A stretch of 64,000 nucleotides of DNA from Rhodococcus sp. IEGM 1379 (GCF_030056815.1 NZ_JASHKR010000001.1:216082-280081); one strand, 5' to 3'; counted from the first letter of the stretch, positions 41,673 to 51,135 are shown. A program made the numbers and translations. Notes: generated by a model not told the origin, from the sequence alone.

Positions 41673-42614
41673 CTATAAACCCTCTCTGGCATTGACGATC
41701 TCGCGATCTGACGGCCACCCGTTCAGCAGACGAATCTCACCCGACGAGCCCACCAGCCGCGCCGGCAAACCTTCGATCTCGAGCTCCCGCGCACCGGTAA
41801 ACCCTCGTACAACGCACGCAGTACTTGCGAGGTTGGCCGACACACAACTGTTAGCTGCAACAGTGACCGTCTGCCATGTGGCATCCGCACTGCGACCACT
41901 ATAAGGATCGATGATGTGGTGCACGTTTCGACCGTTCTGCGACCACCGGCGCTTCCTGGTGCTCGAGGTGGCGACGGCCACTCCCGGTGGAAGCACGACG
42001 TTACTGGCAGGAGCATCGTCGCCATCTTGCACCAGGACTGTCCACCCACCGTCGGGTGACGGGCCTGCTGTGGCGATGTCTCCGCCCAGACACACCAACA
42101 CTCCGCAATTCAGTTTCGCGCTGACTGCTTCTGCACAGTCGTCCGCCGCCAGTGCCTTCGCTGTTGCTCCAAGGTCGAGTTGAACACCGGCCGGGACAGT
42201 GACAGTTTGCCCGTCAAGTCGGACCGAACTCCACTGTGGGTTCGAGACGAATGACGTTCGGATCGGCACCTCCCGACCCTCGATCAGAGCAAAGTCGCGG
42301 TCGTAGCCGAGTGCGACCATCGCCGCCCCGATGGTTGGATCCACCGAGCCTTCTGTGATCCGGGCGCCATCAAGCGCTGTTCGGAGTAGGCGTGCGAGAG
42401 TGCTGCTCACTTCGACCGGGATACCTCGGGCATTCTCAATCAACCGAATCTCGGAATCATCGCGAAATCGGCTGCACGCCAATTCTATTCGGTTTAGATA
42501 TTCGTCCACGATCAATCTGGCCGATAGGAGAGATTGAGGTTCCGTCACCACTATCGACGCCTCGATTCCCCATAACGTCCACTCCGACCTCGCGATGGGC
42601 GACACCGCAGTCAC
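41673..42614 (-). CDS. apbE: FAD:protein FMN transferase
   Basis: 313 residues from GTG at 42614, overlapping the preceding gene by 4 bp. Family motifs: RFRDDSEIRLIEN, EGSVDPTIGAAMVALGYD, LDLGATAKALAADDCAEAV, VCLGGDIATAGP, VHHIIDPYSGRSADATWQTVTVAANSC and ASTACVV. ApbE attaches FMN to Thr/Ser of extracytoplasmic target proteins. A target should be near; the best candidate is the preceding anchored peptide or an unseen partner. No signal peptide is evident. Confidence 0.92.
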   Translation of the reverse strand: MTAVSPIARSEWTLWGIEASIVVTEPQSLLSARLIVDEYLNRIELACSRFRDDSEIRLIENARGIPVEVSSTLARLLRTALDGARITEGSVDPTIGAAMVALGYDRDFALIEGREVPIRTSFVSNPQWSSVRLDGQTVTVPAGVQLDLGATAKALAADDCAEAVSAKLNCGVLVCLGGDIATAGPSPDGGWTVLVQDGDDAPASNVVLPPGVAVATSSTRKRRWSQNGRNVHHIIDPYSGRSADATWQTVTVAANSCVSANLASTACVVRGFTGARELEIEGLPARLVGSSGEIRLLNGWPSDREIVNAREGL

Positions 42615-42877
42615 GATCCAGCCGATCGAGCGTGGGAGCCGTGAGCGCCGGAACTCCCACTCGACAGGCGCGGTGTTGCAGTCGTGGACGTCGGTGTGGA
42701 GGCAGTGCCCGCGCCCGAGTTAGCAGAAGGGATGTCGTTGACCGTCGTCACAGTCGCCACTGTTTGGGTATCGGAGTATGCAAGGGCCGTTCCGCCGATG
42801 ACCCCGACCACTCCCAATGCCACGAGGGTTCCGGTGACCGCTCGCACCTTTCGGAATCCGTCTTCCGGTGTATTCAT
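42611..42877 (-). CDS. Small membrane-anchored extracytoplasmic protein
   Basis: 88 residues: a basic head (MNTPEDGFRKVRAVTG), one helix (TLVALGVVGVIGGTALAYS), then an exported Ser/Thr/Ala/Gly-rich tail with SANSGAGTAST and GSSGAHGSHARSAGS. It is the first gene of the redox operon. SGA-type motifs recall the flavinylation sites of ApbE, though neither matches the D-x-x-S/T-G-A-S/T consensus fully. It may be a flavin carrier, a truncated FMN-binding protein, or a structural partner. Confidence 0.7.
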   Translation of the reverse strand: MNTPEDGFRKVRAVTGTLVALGVVGVIGGTALAYSDTQTVATVTTVNDIPSANSGAGTASTPTSTTATPRLSSGSSGAHGSHARSAGS

Positions 42878-43058
42878 CTGATGCCCGCTCTCAAGTGCTC
42901 GATGGAGAACTCAACAATCGGCCTCGGTGCTGATCCACACCTGGACGGTCGCTGTGAAGCCGCTGTGAGTCGGCGCAACACCCCTCGCTGGCTCTGACGT
43001 CCACGATCCAGACGCAATCTTGGAGAGTTCTCAGAACAGACGTGGCAGGCTCGCACTC

Positions 43059-43721
43059 ATGGCACCGAACCCACGAATTCTCCTCGTCGAGGACGATCGA
43101 CAACTAGCGGGCTTGCTCGTGGACTTGTTCGAGGACGAAGGGCACGATGTCGATGTCGCGCACGACGGGCAAGCTGGCCTTCATTTGGCGCTGACACGGG
43201 CATACGACGTGTTCGTCTTCGATCGAGGTTTGCCGGTCGTCGACGGCGTCGAGCTGCTCAGAACCCTCCGAGCACGCGACTCTTGCGTCCCCGCGTTGAT
43301 CCTCACTGCACGTGGTGCCCTCACTGATCGTGTCGAGGGGCTCGATGCCGGCGCAGAAGACTACCTGGTCAAACCCTTCGAAATTCCCGAATTGCTGGCT
43401 CGAATACGCGCCCTGCTTCGCCGCCGCGGCTCGGCCAGTCGGATCCACGTCGGCGGATGGGAAATCGACCGTGCCAACCGGACAGCCACGGACACGGCGT
43501 CCGGTTCGGTGACCTCACTGTCGGAAAGGGAGAGCGAGCTCATCGGACTTCTGTGCGCGTCACCTGGACAAGTCTTCTCTCGCAGCCAACTGCTCGAGCA
43601 CGTGTTCGGAAGGGCAGACACCCCGGGCACTGTCGATACCTACGTTCACTACCTCAGGCGCAAGCTCGGCCGGAATGTCATCGCAACGGTTCACGGCCTC
43701 GGGTATCGGTTCGGAGGATGA
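43059..43721 (+). CDS. OmpR-family response regulator
   Basis: 220 residues from ATG at 43059. The receiver domain has ILLVEDDRQLAGLL, the phosphoacceptor Asp in YDVFVFDRGLPVVDGVEL, and the conserved Lys in EDYLVKPFEIPELLARIRALLRRRG. The winged-helix domain follows (LSERESELIGLLCASPGQVFSRSQLLEHVFG, TVDTYVHYLRRKLG, VHGLGYRF). It overlaps the sensor kinase by 4 bp. It is divergent from the redox operon (181 bp apart), which it may control. Confidence 0.93.
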   Translation: MAPNPRILLVEDDRQLAGLLVDLFEDEGHDVDVAHDGQAGLHLALTRAYDVFVFDRGLPVVDGVELLRTLRARDSCVPALILTARGALTDRVEGLDAGAEDYLVKPFEIPELLARIRALLRRRGSASRIHVGGWEIDRANRTATDTASGSVTSLSERESELIGLLCASPGQVFSRSQLLEHVFGRADTPGTVDTYVHYLRRKLGRNVIATVHGLGYRFGG

Positions 43722-44953
43722 TCTGCCGCAGAAAAGTCAAGGGCCACCCAGGATCTACCACTGGCTTCGGCGACGAGGCGCGTCTACGGCGAGCCGGCCG
43801 ATCCGCGGCGATACAGGCTGCCGTCGCGCTGGGCGCCGTGTTGTTGATCGTGGGAGCCGCATCGTACTTCGGCTACGCGCGGGCACAAGATCGTCAAATC
43901 CGCTCTGCATTGACCGAGGTTGCGGCGACGGCGGACGATGCGGATGATCCGCCCCCTGGGATGTCGCTCGCATTCCGCTCGGCCGATGGTGCCGTTGCTG
44001 TCAGCCCGCGCGCACCTCGTGGTATCACTGGTCTCCTCGACTCGCCGGTCGGCTATACCGATTTCAGCAGTGCAGCTCAAAATTATCGCGCCCTCGTTTC
44101 GGATGGCACTGAAGGCCGTGTGGTCGTTGTCACAGCACTCGAGCCATACGAAACCGGCAGACAGCGACTGCTCTTGGCGCTCGGATTCGCCGAAATCACC
44201 GGTATTGCTGCATCCGTTGGTGTCGTGTTTCTGTTGTCACGGCGTGCGATCAGGCCGCTGAGCCAGGCTCTCGAGTTGCAGCGACGATTTGTCGCAGATG
44301 CGTCGCATGAACTCCGCGCACCATTGACCGTATTGCATACTCGCGCACAACTTCTGGCTCGTCGAGGAAATTCGATCGAGTCGTTCGAGCTGGTAGCTCA
44401 ATTGAACGGACTGGTCGACGACACTCGCGCTCTGGGCGAAGTGATCGAAGATCTTTTGATGGCTGCGTCGATGGATGACAGACGACAGTCCAGGCATCGG
44501 GTCGATATGGCGGCGGTCTGTGAGCAAGTGCGCGGCAGCGTCGCAGATCACGCCCAGAAATCGGGGGTCTCCGTCGAAACCAGTGAGTCGGGTACAGGCG
44601 AACCTGTGGTCCTGGGGATCGAATCTGCACTGCGCCGCGCTGTTCTCGCGCTCGTAGATAATGCGTTGGCACATGAGCGACAGGGCGGTCACGTCCTTCT
44701 CCATGTCGAACGTGATCGTGATCAGGTCAAAGTCCGCGTGAGCGACACCGGAATCGGGATCGCTCCCGAAGTCGTCCCCATCCTGTTCGACAGGTTCTCG
44801 CATGGGGAGATGCAGCCTGCAGGTTCGCGCCGATACGGAATCGGATTGTCGTTGGTCCGCGAGATCGCACATGCACATCGCGGCGAAGTCATTGTCGAAT
44901 CGACGCCGGGCGTCGGCTCCGCCTTCGAACTCGTCCTTCCGGCAGCCGGCTGA
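43718..44953 (+). CDS. Sensor histidine kinase
   Basis: 411 residues from ATG at 43718 (overlaps the regulator stop). Two membrane helices (IQAAVALGAVLLIVGAASYF and LLLALGFAEITGIAASVGVVFLL) flank a ~110-residue extracytoplasmic sensor. The H-box is RRFVADASHELRAPLTVLHTRAQ. The N-box is LRRAVLALVDNALAH. The G-boxes are VRVSDTGIGIAPEV and RRYGIGLSLVREIAHAHRGEV. All catalytic boxes are present. The stimulus is unknown. Confidence 0.93.
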   Translation: MICRRKVKGHPGSTTGFGDEARLRRAGRSAAIQAAVALGAVLLIVGAASYFGYARAQDRQIRSALTEVAATADDADDPPPGMSLAFRSADGAVAVSPRAPRGITGLLDSPVGYTDFSSAAQNYRALVSDGTEGRVVVVTALEPYETGRQRLLLALGFAEITGIAASVGVVFLLSRRAIRPLSQALELQRRFVADASHELRAPLTVLHTRAQLLARRGNSIESFELVAQLNGLVDDTRALGEVIEDLLMAASMDDRRQSRHRVDMAAVCEQVRGSVADHAQKSGVSVETSESGTGEPVVLGIESALRRAVLALVDNALAHERQGGHVLLHVERDRDQVKVRVSDTGIGIAPEVVPILFDRFSHGEMQPAGSRRYGIGLSLVREIAHAHRGEVIVESTPGVGSAFELVLPAAG

Positions 44954-45051
44954 AAGTGCGCGAGGTCGGGACGGCAATGCGCTCCGGCAAGAGTATCCAC
45001 GCGAGCACGTGCCCCAGAACTCTCCAAGAAATGCTCCCTACGTTGGTCTGC

Positions 45052-45342
45052 GTGGGACTGACCAGGATCGGCAGAGTGTCGGCGCGTCCACTTCTCGTCC
45101 GCTGTGTCGTCGTGCTCGTTCCGCTTTCCGCGATTCTGGTTCTCTGTGCCGTTCTCTGGCCGAATGGACGCATACGACTCGAAATATTGCCTGCACTGAC
45201 GGCAGAGGTCACAGTGATTCTGGTCCCGATCACCACCGACGCAGGTGAACGGCTCGAACACAACTCCCCTTGCCAGGTCTATCGAATCGGTGAGAGCGGA
45301 GCAAGGGCCGTAGGTAAGGAACAGGCGCAAAAATCCCCTTAG
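45052..45342 (+). pseudogene. DUF2231 protein with internal deletion
   Basis: From GTG at 45052 the frame matches the intact DUF2231 protein at 35057: MGLTRIGRVSARPLLVRCVV, LVPLSAILVLCAVLWPNGRIRLEILPAL and VPITTDAGERLEHNSP, then it jumps to CQVYRIGESGARAVGKEQ. The ~70 residues between, covering two membrane helices, are missing, and the PAHPLLVH motif has lost its histidines. 96 residues remain of 166. A paralogue in decay; it also shares the upstream GAACTCTCCAAGAA element. Confidence 0.85.
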
Positions 45343-45370
45343 AGCGAGTCGACGACAGGAGTGCAGCGTG

Positions 45371-45724
45371 ATGATTCGATTCCCCGGAGTGTATGCACCA
45401 CAAGGCGGTACCCGATCGATTTCGGATGCCGTACTCGCCGAACACATGGATGCTTCGTCCCAGGTACTCGACCTGCGCTCCGGTCGTGGCGCTGTGAGCG
45501 CCTGTGCAGTCGGTCCCGGCACCGGATCAGATTTTACTGCCGACATCTCATGCCGCGCTGCATTCTCCACGTGGTTGAGCGGACAGTTCCATAGCCACAG
45601 AATCCGCGTCAGCTGCGGGGACGGCACAGCCCAGTTGCCGCGCAGGAGATATCTCGAGTCGACGCGCGTCATCGAGCCTGGACAAGACATCAAGGAAATC
45701 GTCGTCATCCGGGCCCGAGTATGA
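45371..45724 (+). pseudogene. Methyltransferase-like (HemK-type) gene with internal deletion
   Basis: It reads MIRFPGVYAPQGGTRSISDA, then the region for the SAM-binding motif, SQVLDLRSGRGAVSACA, then DFTADISCRAAFSTWLSGQF and RIRVSCGDGTAQL, and jumps to VIEPGQDIKEIVVIRARV, the usual end of such proteins. The NPPY catalytic motif and about 80 residues are absent. The SAM loop DLCTGTG is DLRSGRG. Non-functional by inspection. Its stop overlaps the NRPS start (ATGA). Confidence 0.65.
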
Positions 45725-48700
45725 CGTCACTGACGGCCGCGCAACGGTCTCTGTGGTTCGCGCAGACACTCGACCCGACAACCCCGTACGTCATTGCGCA
45801 GTATGCCGAGCTGACCGGAGAACTGGACGCAGATCGCCTGGAATCCGCAACGGTCATCGCTCACCGTGAATTCGGTATTGCAGGCCTTCACCTACGCGTG
45901 ACGGACGGTGTCCCGGAACTGCATGACGATGCGAACACCGCCCTTGTCGGCGAAAGGCTGGACTTTCGCCGATTCGACAATCCCGTCGAAGCAGCTACCT
46001 CCTGGATGCAACGCGAATGGTCGACCGCGACCCCATCTTCGGATCAGCCGCTCACAATCGCGAATCTGCTGCGCGTCGGCCCGGACCGTTGGTTCTGGTA
46101 CTACCGCGCTCACCACATAGCACTTGACGGCTACACAGCAGCTCTGCTGATGAGGCGCACCACCGAAATCTATCTATCTGCAGAAACTTTGAACATCGAA
46201 CGGGCTACACCGACCGACCCCGGACATGTCGAGGCGATTGCCGCACAAGAACGTCGATACCGAGAATCCCAACGTTGCACCCGAGATCGAGAATTCTGGC
46301 GCGAGAAGCTCGAATCAATGTCCTCACCTCCAACTCTCGGCACCAGAGACGAAACCTGTGCACAAGGAAGAACGATTCGCATGAGCGGTACCGTTCCACT
46401 CCCGGAACTTTCGGCAACCGATGCGATATCCGCTTTCGCGTCGTATGTCGCACGTCTGAGTGGTGTCGACGATGTCTGCCTGTCCCTTCCGGTTTCAGCA
46501 CGCGTCACAGCTGCTTCCAGGTCGATGGCCGGTGCAATGTCCAACGTGATTCCACTCGTGCTCCCCGGGATCGGTTCGACAACACCTGCCCAGGCGATTT
46601 CGACGGTCGGAACTGCACTCGGCCAAGCACTTCGGCATCAACTTTTTCGCCGGGAAGACATCGCAAGGCTGGCCGATTCCGGCAAGCAATCGGCCGTACG
46701 GTCATTCGGCCCGGTCGTCAATGTCATGATGTTCGACGCAACACTGACGTTGGGCGAGATTCGAGGACACGTCGAGATTCTCACAACGGGACCGGTCTAC
46801 GATCTTGCACTCAACGTTTACCCTGGCTACGGCGGCGGCGTCCGCATCGATCTCGAAGCAAACGAGGCGCTGTACACCCGGCCCGGCTTGGCAGCACATC
46901 ACGAACGATTCCTTCGCTTTCTCCAGGCATTTGTCGGGGCACAACGCATCGAATCCGCCTGCCAGTTTCCTGCCATGTGGACGGAGCGCGAGTTGGCTGC
47001 CAAGACTCCCGCCCGCGGTGCATGTTCCCTCACACCGACCAGCCTGGACTCCTTGCTCCGCTCGGTAGTCGAGCAGTCATCCGATTCGTGCGCGATCACC
47101 GATGGCAACAGGGCATGGACCTACGAACAACTCGATCGTATGGCGGGGATATGGGGCCGGCATTTGCAATCCGCCGGTGTAAGTTCCGACGATGTTGTCG
47201 CCGTGGCGATCCCACGATCCATGGAGTCGGTCTTGGCGATGTGGGCTGTCGCCCGCGCGGGTGCCACGTATGTTCCGATCGATCCGACTCACCCCTCCGA
47301 ACGGCTCGAAACAATTCTCGGGGATTGCCACCCGAAGATCGGGCTCACCGTGTCCTCGATGATCACGACGTTGCCGCGGAGCATCGAGTGGCTCGCTCTC
47401 GACCACGAAGCAGACTGCAACCTCTCACCATCGCACGACACGATGGCTACGCATCCCGATCATCGGGCTTACATGATCTTCACCTCGGGCTCCACCGGCC
47501 GACCCAAAGCTGTGGCGGTCACTCACCGTGGCCTCGCAAATCTGGCATGCGACATCCGCGACAAGTATCAACTAGCTCCGAACTCTGTCGTATTGCACTG
47601 TGCGTCGACAAGTTTCGATACCGCTGTTGTCGAGATACTCGCTCCGGCATTGTTCGGCGCCACGCTGATGATTTGTCCACCCGACATCGTCGGCGGCACG
47701 GAACTGGAGGAACTCACTTGCCGATCGCACGTGACGCACCTCTTCGTGACCCCCTCTGCGCTCGCGACCATCGCGCCCGAACATGTACCCGAACTCCGAT
47801 TCCTCGTAGTCGGCGGCGAAAAGGTTCCGCCGGCCCTGGTACGCAGGTGGGCATCGTCTGTGCGGGTTCGAAGTGCATATGGACCCACCGAAACGACGTG
47901 CAGCGTCACCACCACCGACATCTTGACCGCGGGCGATCGCGTGACACTCGGTCGCCTGATGCATGGCGTGCAAGCCGTCGTCCTCGATGCGTCGCTACTC
48001 CCGCTGTCGACTGGAGCTGCGGGAGAGCTCTACCTGTCAGGACCCGGACTGGCACGAGGCTACGACGGTAGGGCCGGAGAAACTGCCGCGCAGTTCGTCG
48101 CTTCCACATTCGCCCCAGGGAATCGAATGTTCAGAACCGGTGATCGAGTCCGTTGGACTACAGATGGGCAGCTTGAATTCCTCGGCCGCACAGACGATCA
48201 GGTGAAATTGCGCGGGCGCCGAATCGAACTCGGCGAAGTGGACGCCGTCTTGTACGGCCATTCCTCAGTCGAGTTTGCCACTACTGTGGTGCGCGAGCTT
48301 CCCAACGGCTCGTCTGCACTGGTGAGCTACGTCAAATTACATCCGGAGGCCCCGAAGCTCGACAAGAGCATCGAACATCTTCTTGCACAAAAACTCCCGG
48401 ACTACATGATCCCGATTGCGGTTGTTCGGATCGAGAAAGTTCCACTCACCACGAACAAAAAGGTCGATCGGCTCGCCCTCCCCGCGCCCACCGTCGAGCG
48501 CAGCGGAACGGCCGGGGCATCCACACCGAGTGAAGCCCGTATCGTTCGCATCTTTCAAGACATACTGACGGTCACCGGCGTCGGTCCTGAGGACTCATTC
48601 TTCGAACTCGGAGGAGATTCTCTGTCCGCAACCCGCGTGATCAGTCGCGTGAACGCCGAGTTCGGCACCGACGTCGGCGTCCGTGATCTATTCGAATCTC

Positions 48701-50109
48701 CCACCGCCGCAACCCTCGCCGACGCGCTTGGACCAAACGGCGGGTCCGCCCCGCCGCTGCGCCGTGTCACGGGACCGGCAACCGCTCTGCTCTCGCCGGC
48801 CCAACAAACGATCTGCCGTGAATTGACTACGCCGGCTTTGTACAACCTGCCCTTCACAATTCGGGTGCGCGGCAAACTCGATCGAGGAGCATTCAGTGCG
48901 GCAGTTCAAGACGTACTCATCCGACACGAAACACTCCGAACCGTGTATCCGGACATCGATGGTTCGACCCGCCCGGTAGTGGTGCCCATCGATCAGATCC
49001 CGGTCGAACTTCCGACGCTGGACGGAAACTCACACGACGTAGACACGATCATTCGGGACACGCTCTCACGAGGATTCGACGTGCGCTCCGAGATTCCCGT
49101 CCGTATGCTCGTCTGCACCTACAGTCACGACGATCACCTGGTAGCAGCCGTTGTCCACCACATCGCCGCAGATGGATGGTCACTGGCAGTTATCGCGCGA
49201 GACCTGTCGATCGCCTACGAATCTCGCGTTCGGAAGTCACCACCGACGTGGCCTGCAATCGACATCCGGTACTCGGACTACGCACACTGGCGCGAGATCC
49301 TTCTCGGATCGGAGCGATCACCGACCGAGCTTGCCACCAGGCAACTCGACTATTGGACGGCAGTGCTCGCTGACGCCCCGAGAGAAATCTCATTACCTCT
49401 CGACCACACGCGGCCGACGACGTGGACTTTCCGCGCCGATCGAATCGATTTCTCACTCGAACGCGAAACCCATGTTGCGTTAAAAGGGTGCGCACTCGAC
49501 TCGGGGACAGGGATGTTCACCGTGGTTCACGCAGTCTTGGTGGCAACTCTGAGCGCACTCACCGGTGATCACGACTTAGTGATCGGCACCCCGATCGCAG
49601 GCCGAGGTCACCCGAAGCTCGATCATCTGGTTGGGATGTTCGTGAACACGTTGGCGCTACGCACCAGAATCGATGTGACCACAGATTTCCAATCCCTGGT
49701 CGCCGAGTGTCGCGGAGTCGAACTGAGCGCGCACGAGAACAGCGAGGTTCCACTCGAGAGCCTGATCGAACACCTCGATCCGCCGCGGAGCACGTCGCTG
49801 CACCCGTTCTTCCAAGTGGCGATGTCCTTCGAAAACTTTCCCACCGCCGTGTTGGAGTCCGACGGCTTGACATTCGAAATCACCCCGCGGCCACTCGATA
49901 TCGCCAAATGCGATCTGCATTTTCATTTCACCGAAGTGCTCGACCCAACGGGTGCGGCCGCCGGTCTCGACGCCACGCTCGTCTACTCGGCCGATCTCTT
50001 CGATTCAGCCAGTGGTGCGTTGTTCGTAAAGGCTTTGTGTGTCATGGCCGATGCCGTCGCATTTGCTTCAAACGCCCCTCTTCAAACGGTGAGGCAGCAC
50101 TTGTCCTGA
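45721..50109 (+). CDS. Non-ribosomal peptide synthetase, C-A-T-C
   Basis: 1462 residues. A condensation domain at about 1-420 has HHIALDG at 133. An adenylation domain at about 440-925 shows MIFTSGSTGRPKAVAVTH, SAYGPTETT, LYLSGPGLARGY, RTDDQVKLRGRRIELGEVDA and the Lys of TNKKVDRLAL. A carrier domain carries the phosphopantetheine Ser in FFELGGDSLSATRV (about 967). A second condensation domain at about 1020-1450 has VHHIAADGWS at 1144. It ends there, with no second A domain, thioesterase or reductase. The specificity loop has SFDTAVVE; the substrate cannot be told. It either works with a partner elsewhere or has lost its end. Confidence 0.93.
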   Translation: MTSLTAAQRSLWFAQTLDPTTPYVIAQYAELTGELDADRLESATVIAHREFGIAGLHLRVTDGVPELHDDANTALVGERLDFRRFDNPVEAATSWMQREWSTATPSSDQPLTIANLLRVGPDRWFWYYRAHHIALDGYTAALLMRRTTEIYLSAETLNIERATPTDPGHVEAIAAQERRYRESQRCTRDREFWREKLESMSSPPTLGTRDETCAQGRTIRMSGTVPLPELSATDAISAFASYVARLSGVDDVCLSLPVSARVTAASRSMAGAMSNVIPLVLPGIGSTTPAQAISTVGTALGQALRHQLFRREDIARLADSGKQSAVRSFGPVVNVMMFDATLTLGEIRGHVEILTTGPVYDLALNVYPGYGGGVRIDLEANEALYTRPGLAAHHERFLRFLQAFVGAQRIESACQFPAMWTERELAAKTPARGACSLTPTSLDSLLRSVVEQSSDSCAITDGNRAWTYEQLDRMAGIWGRHLQSAGVSSDDVVAVAIPRSMESVLAMWAVARAGATYVPIDPTHPSERLETILGDCHPKIGLTVSSMITTLPRSIEWLALDHEADCNLSPSHDTMATHPDHRAYMIFTSGSTGRPKAVAVTHRGLANLACDIRDKYQLAPNSVVLHCASTSFDTAVVEILAPALFGATLMICPPDIVGGTELEELTCRSHVTHLFVTPSALATIAPEHVPELRFLVVGGEKVPPALVRRWASSVRVRSAYGPTETTCSVTTTDILTAGDRVTLGRLMHGVQAVVLDASLLPLSTGAAGELYLSGPGLARGYDGRAGETAAQFVASTFAPGNRMFRTGDRVRWTTDGQLEFLGRTDDQVKLRGRRIELGEVDAVLYGHSSVEFATTVVRELPNGSSALVSYVKLHPEAPKLDKSIEHLLAQKLPDYMIPIAVVRIEKVPLTTNKKVDRLALPAPTVERSGTAGASTPSEARIVRIFQDILTVTGVGPEDSFFELGGDSLSATRVISRVNAEFGTDVGVRDLFESPTAATLADALGPNGGSAPPLRRVTGPATALLSPAQQTICRELTTPALYNLPFTIRVRGKLDRGAFSAAVQDVLIRHETLRTVYPDIDGSTRPVVVPIDQIPVELPTLDGNSHDVDTIIRDTLSRGFDVRSEIPVRMLVCTYSHDDHLVAAVVHHIAADGWSLAVIARDLSIAYESRVRKSPPTWPAIDIRYSDYAHWREILLGSERSPTELATRQLDYWTAVLADAPREISLPLDHTRPTTWTFRADRIDFSLERETHVALKGCALDSGTGMFTVVHAVLVATLSALTGDHDLVIGTPIAGRGHPKLDHLVGMFVNTLALRTRIDVTTDFQSLVAECRGVELSAHENSEVPLESLIEHLDPPRSTSLHPFFQVAMSFENFPTAVLESDGLTFEITPRPLDIAKCDLHFHFTEVLDPTGAAAGLDATLVYSADLFDSASGALFVKALCVMADAVAFASNAPLQTVRQHLS

Positions 50110-50197
50110 CTGGATGTGTGAAGCACATCGAGGCCCCGTTCGAGTTCAGCGGCTCCGTCGCAGGCGGCCAGAGCCCTATAGTCGGCAACTGCGATCC

Positions 50198-50386
50198 GTG
50201 TTGAGTGCGAAGCGAGCGGAGATGGAGTCGGCCTGCCGCCGCTACGTGGCGTCCGAAGTCAATATCTTCGGTTCGGTTGCACGCGGAGATACAGGTCCGG
50301 ACAGCGATATCGATCTGATGATCAGTCAACGGCCCAGACTACGAGCAATCGACACCAATGCTGTTCTTGGAGAATCTTTTTTGTAG
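50198..50386 (+). pseudogene. Nucleotidyltransferase (MNT-like), truncated
   Basis: From GTG at 50198 the frame gives MLSAKRAEMESACRRYVASE and the motif NIFGSVARGDTGPDSDIDLMI (GS-x10-DxD) of minimal nucleotidyltransferases, as found in HEPN-MNT antitoxin pairs. The homology stops soon after, and the frame ends at 50386 with unrelated residues. No HEPN partner is seen. A relic next to the end of the NRPS. Confidence 0.65.
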
Positions 50387-50535
50387 ATACTCAACCCGCA
50401 TGTCGACACCAGGCCATCATCGACGCGATCTGGGATTGCCTGTCGTTTTTCGAGGGTTGACTCCATCGACTTCTTCGCTGTGTGTCTGTCACGTCCGTGC
50501 CATCTACGGGTGTCGTACAGGTGCATACTCCAGCC

Positions 50536-51135
50536 ATGGATGTTGATTTCGACTTTTCCTGGTCACAGTTCCTCTGGAGCGTATTCATCTTCGTGGGCGT
50601 ACCCACCATGATCGGCGCCGGCATCATCCGGGCTGCCTTGCGGGCAGAGCAGGCCGGACTGCAACACACCCCGGGCAGCGAGAGTTCGACCGAGACACAT
50701 ACGGGCACTGGCAGGTTGGGGCTGTGGGCAACCGGTCTGATCGCGTTTCCCCTGGGATTCCTGTCCTGTACAGGTTGGCTGAGTTGGTCCGCCGACTACA
50801 ACGGAGAGTTCCGCGGCCCCGCACTACCGGCACCGAACCAGTTCCCCACCTGGCAAGTGATCGCCTGTGGAGTAACGATGATGCTGGTGTGTCTCGCCGC
50901 GGCTCACCTCTCTCGCTGGGCGACGGCCGGAGGGCTCGCCGCCGCCGCGGGTACGGCGGCGGGGTTCACAACCGCGTTCAGCGTGGACGCCAGCGCCGAC
51001 GCCACCGGCCAGGCAGGAGTGGGCGTAATGCTCTCGGAGATCGGGTGGGGTCTCGCTCTGGGCGTGCTGATGCACGCTCGGGGTGCTTGGCTGACCAATC
51101 GACGCAGCAGGCTGGCCGCAAGTTCTCAGTCGTAG
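50536..51135 (+). CDS. Hypothetical membrane protein
   Basis: 199 residues from ATG at 50536 (MDVDFDFSWSQFLWSVFIFV). It has five to six hydrophobic stretches (VFIFVGVPTMIGAGIIRA, LGLWATGLIAFPLGFLSCTGWL, WQVIACGVTMMLVCLAAAHL, GGLAAAAGTAAGFTTAFSV, GVGVMLSEIGWGLALGVLMHA). A charged tail follows. No family is recognised. Intact by appearance, with no good ribosome site. Confidence 0.65.
   Translation: MDVDFDFSWSQFLWSVFIFVGVPTMIGAGIIRAALRAEQAGLQHTPGSESSTETHTGTGRLGLWATGLIAFPLGFLSCTGWLSWSADYNGEFRGPALPAPNQFPTWQVIACGVTMMLVCLAAAHLSRWATAGGLAAAAGTAAGFTTAFSVDASADATGQAGVGVMLSEIGWGLALGVLMHARGAWLTNRRSRLAASSQS

Noticed and set aside
46275..48071. Plus-strand 598-codon frame inside the NRPS
   Set aside because: Overlaps the A domain in another frame; composition is a GC shadow.
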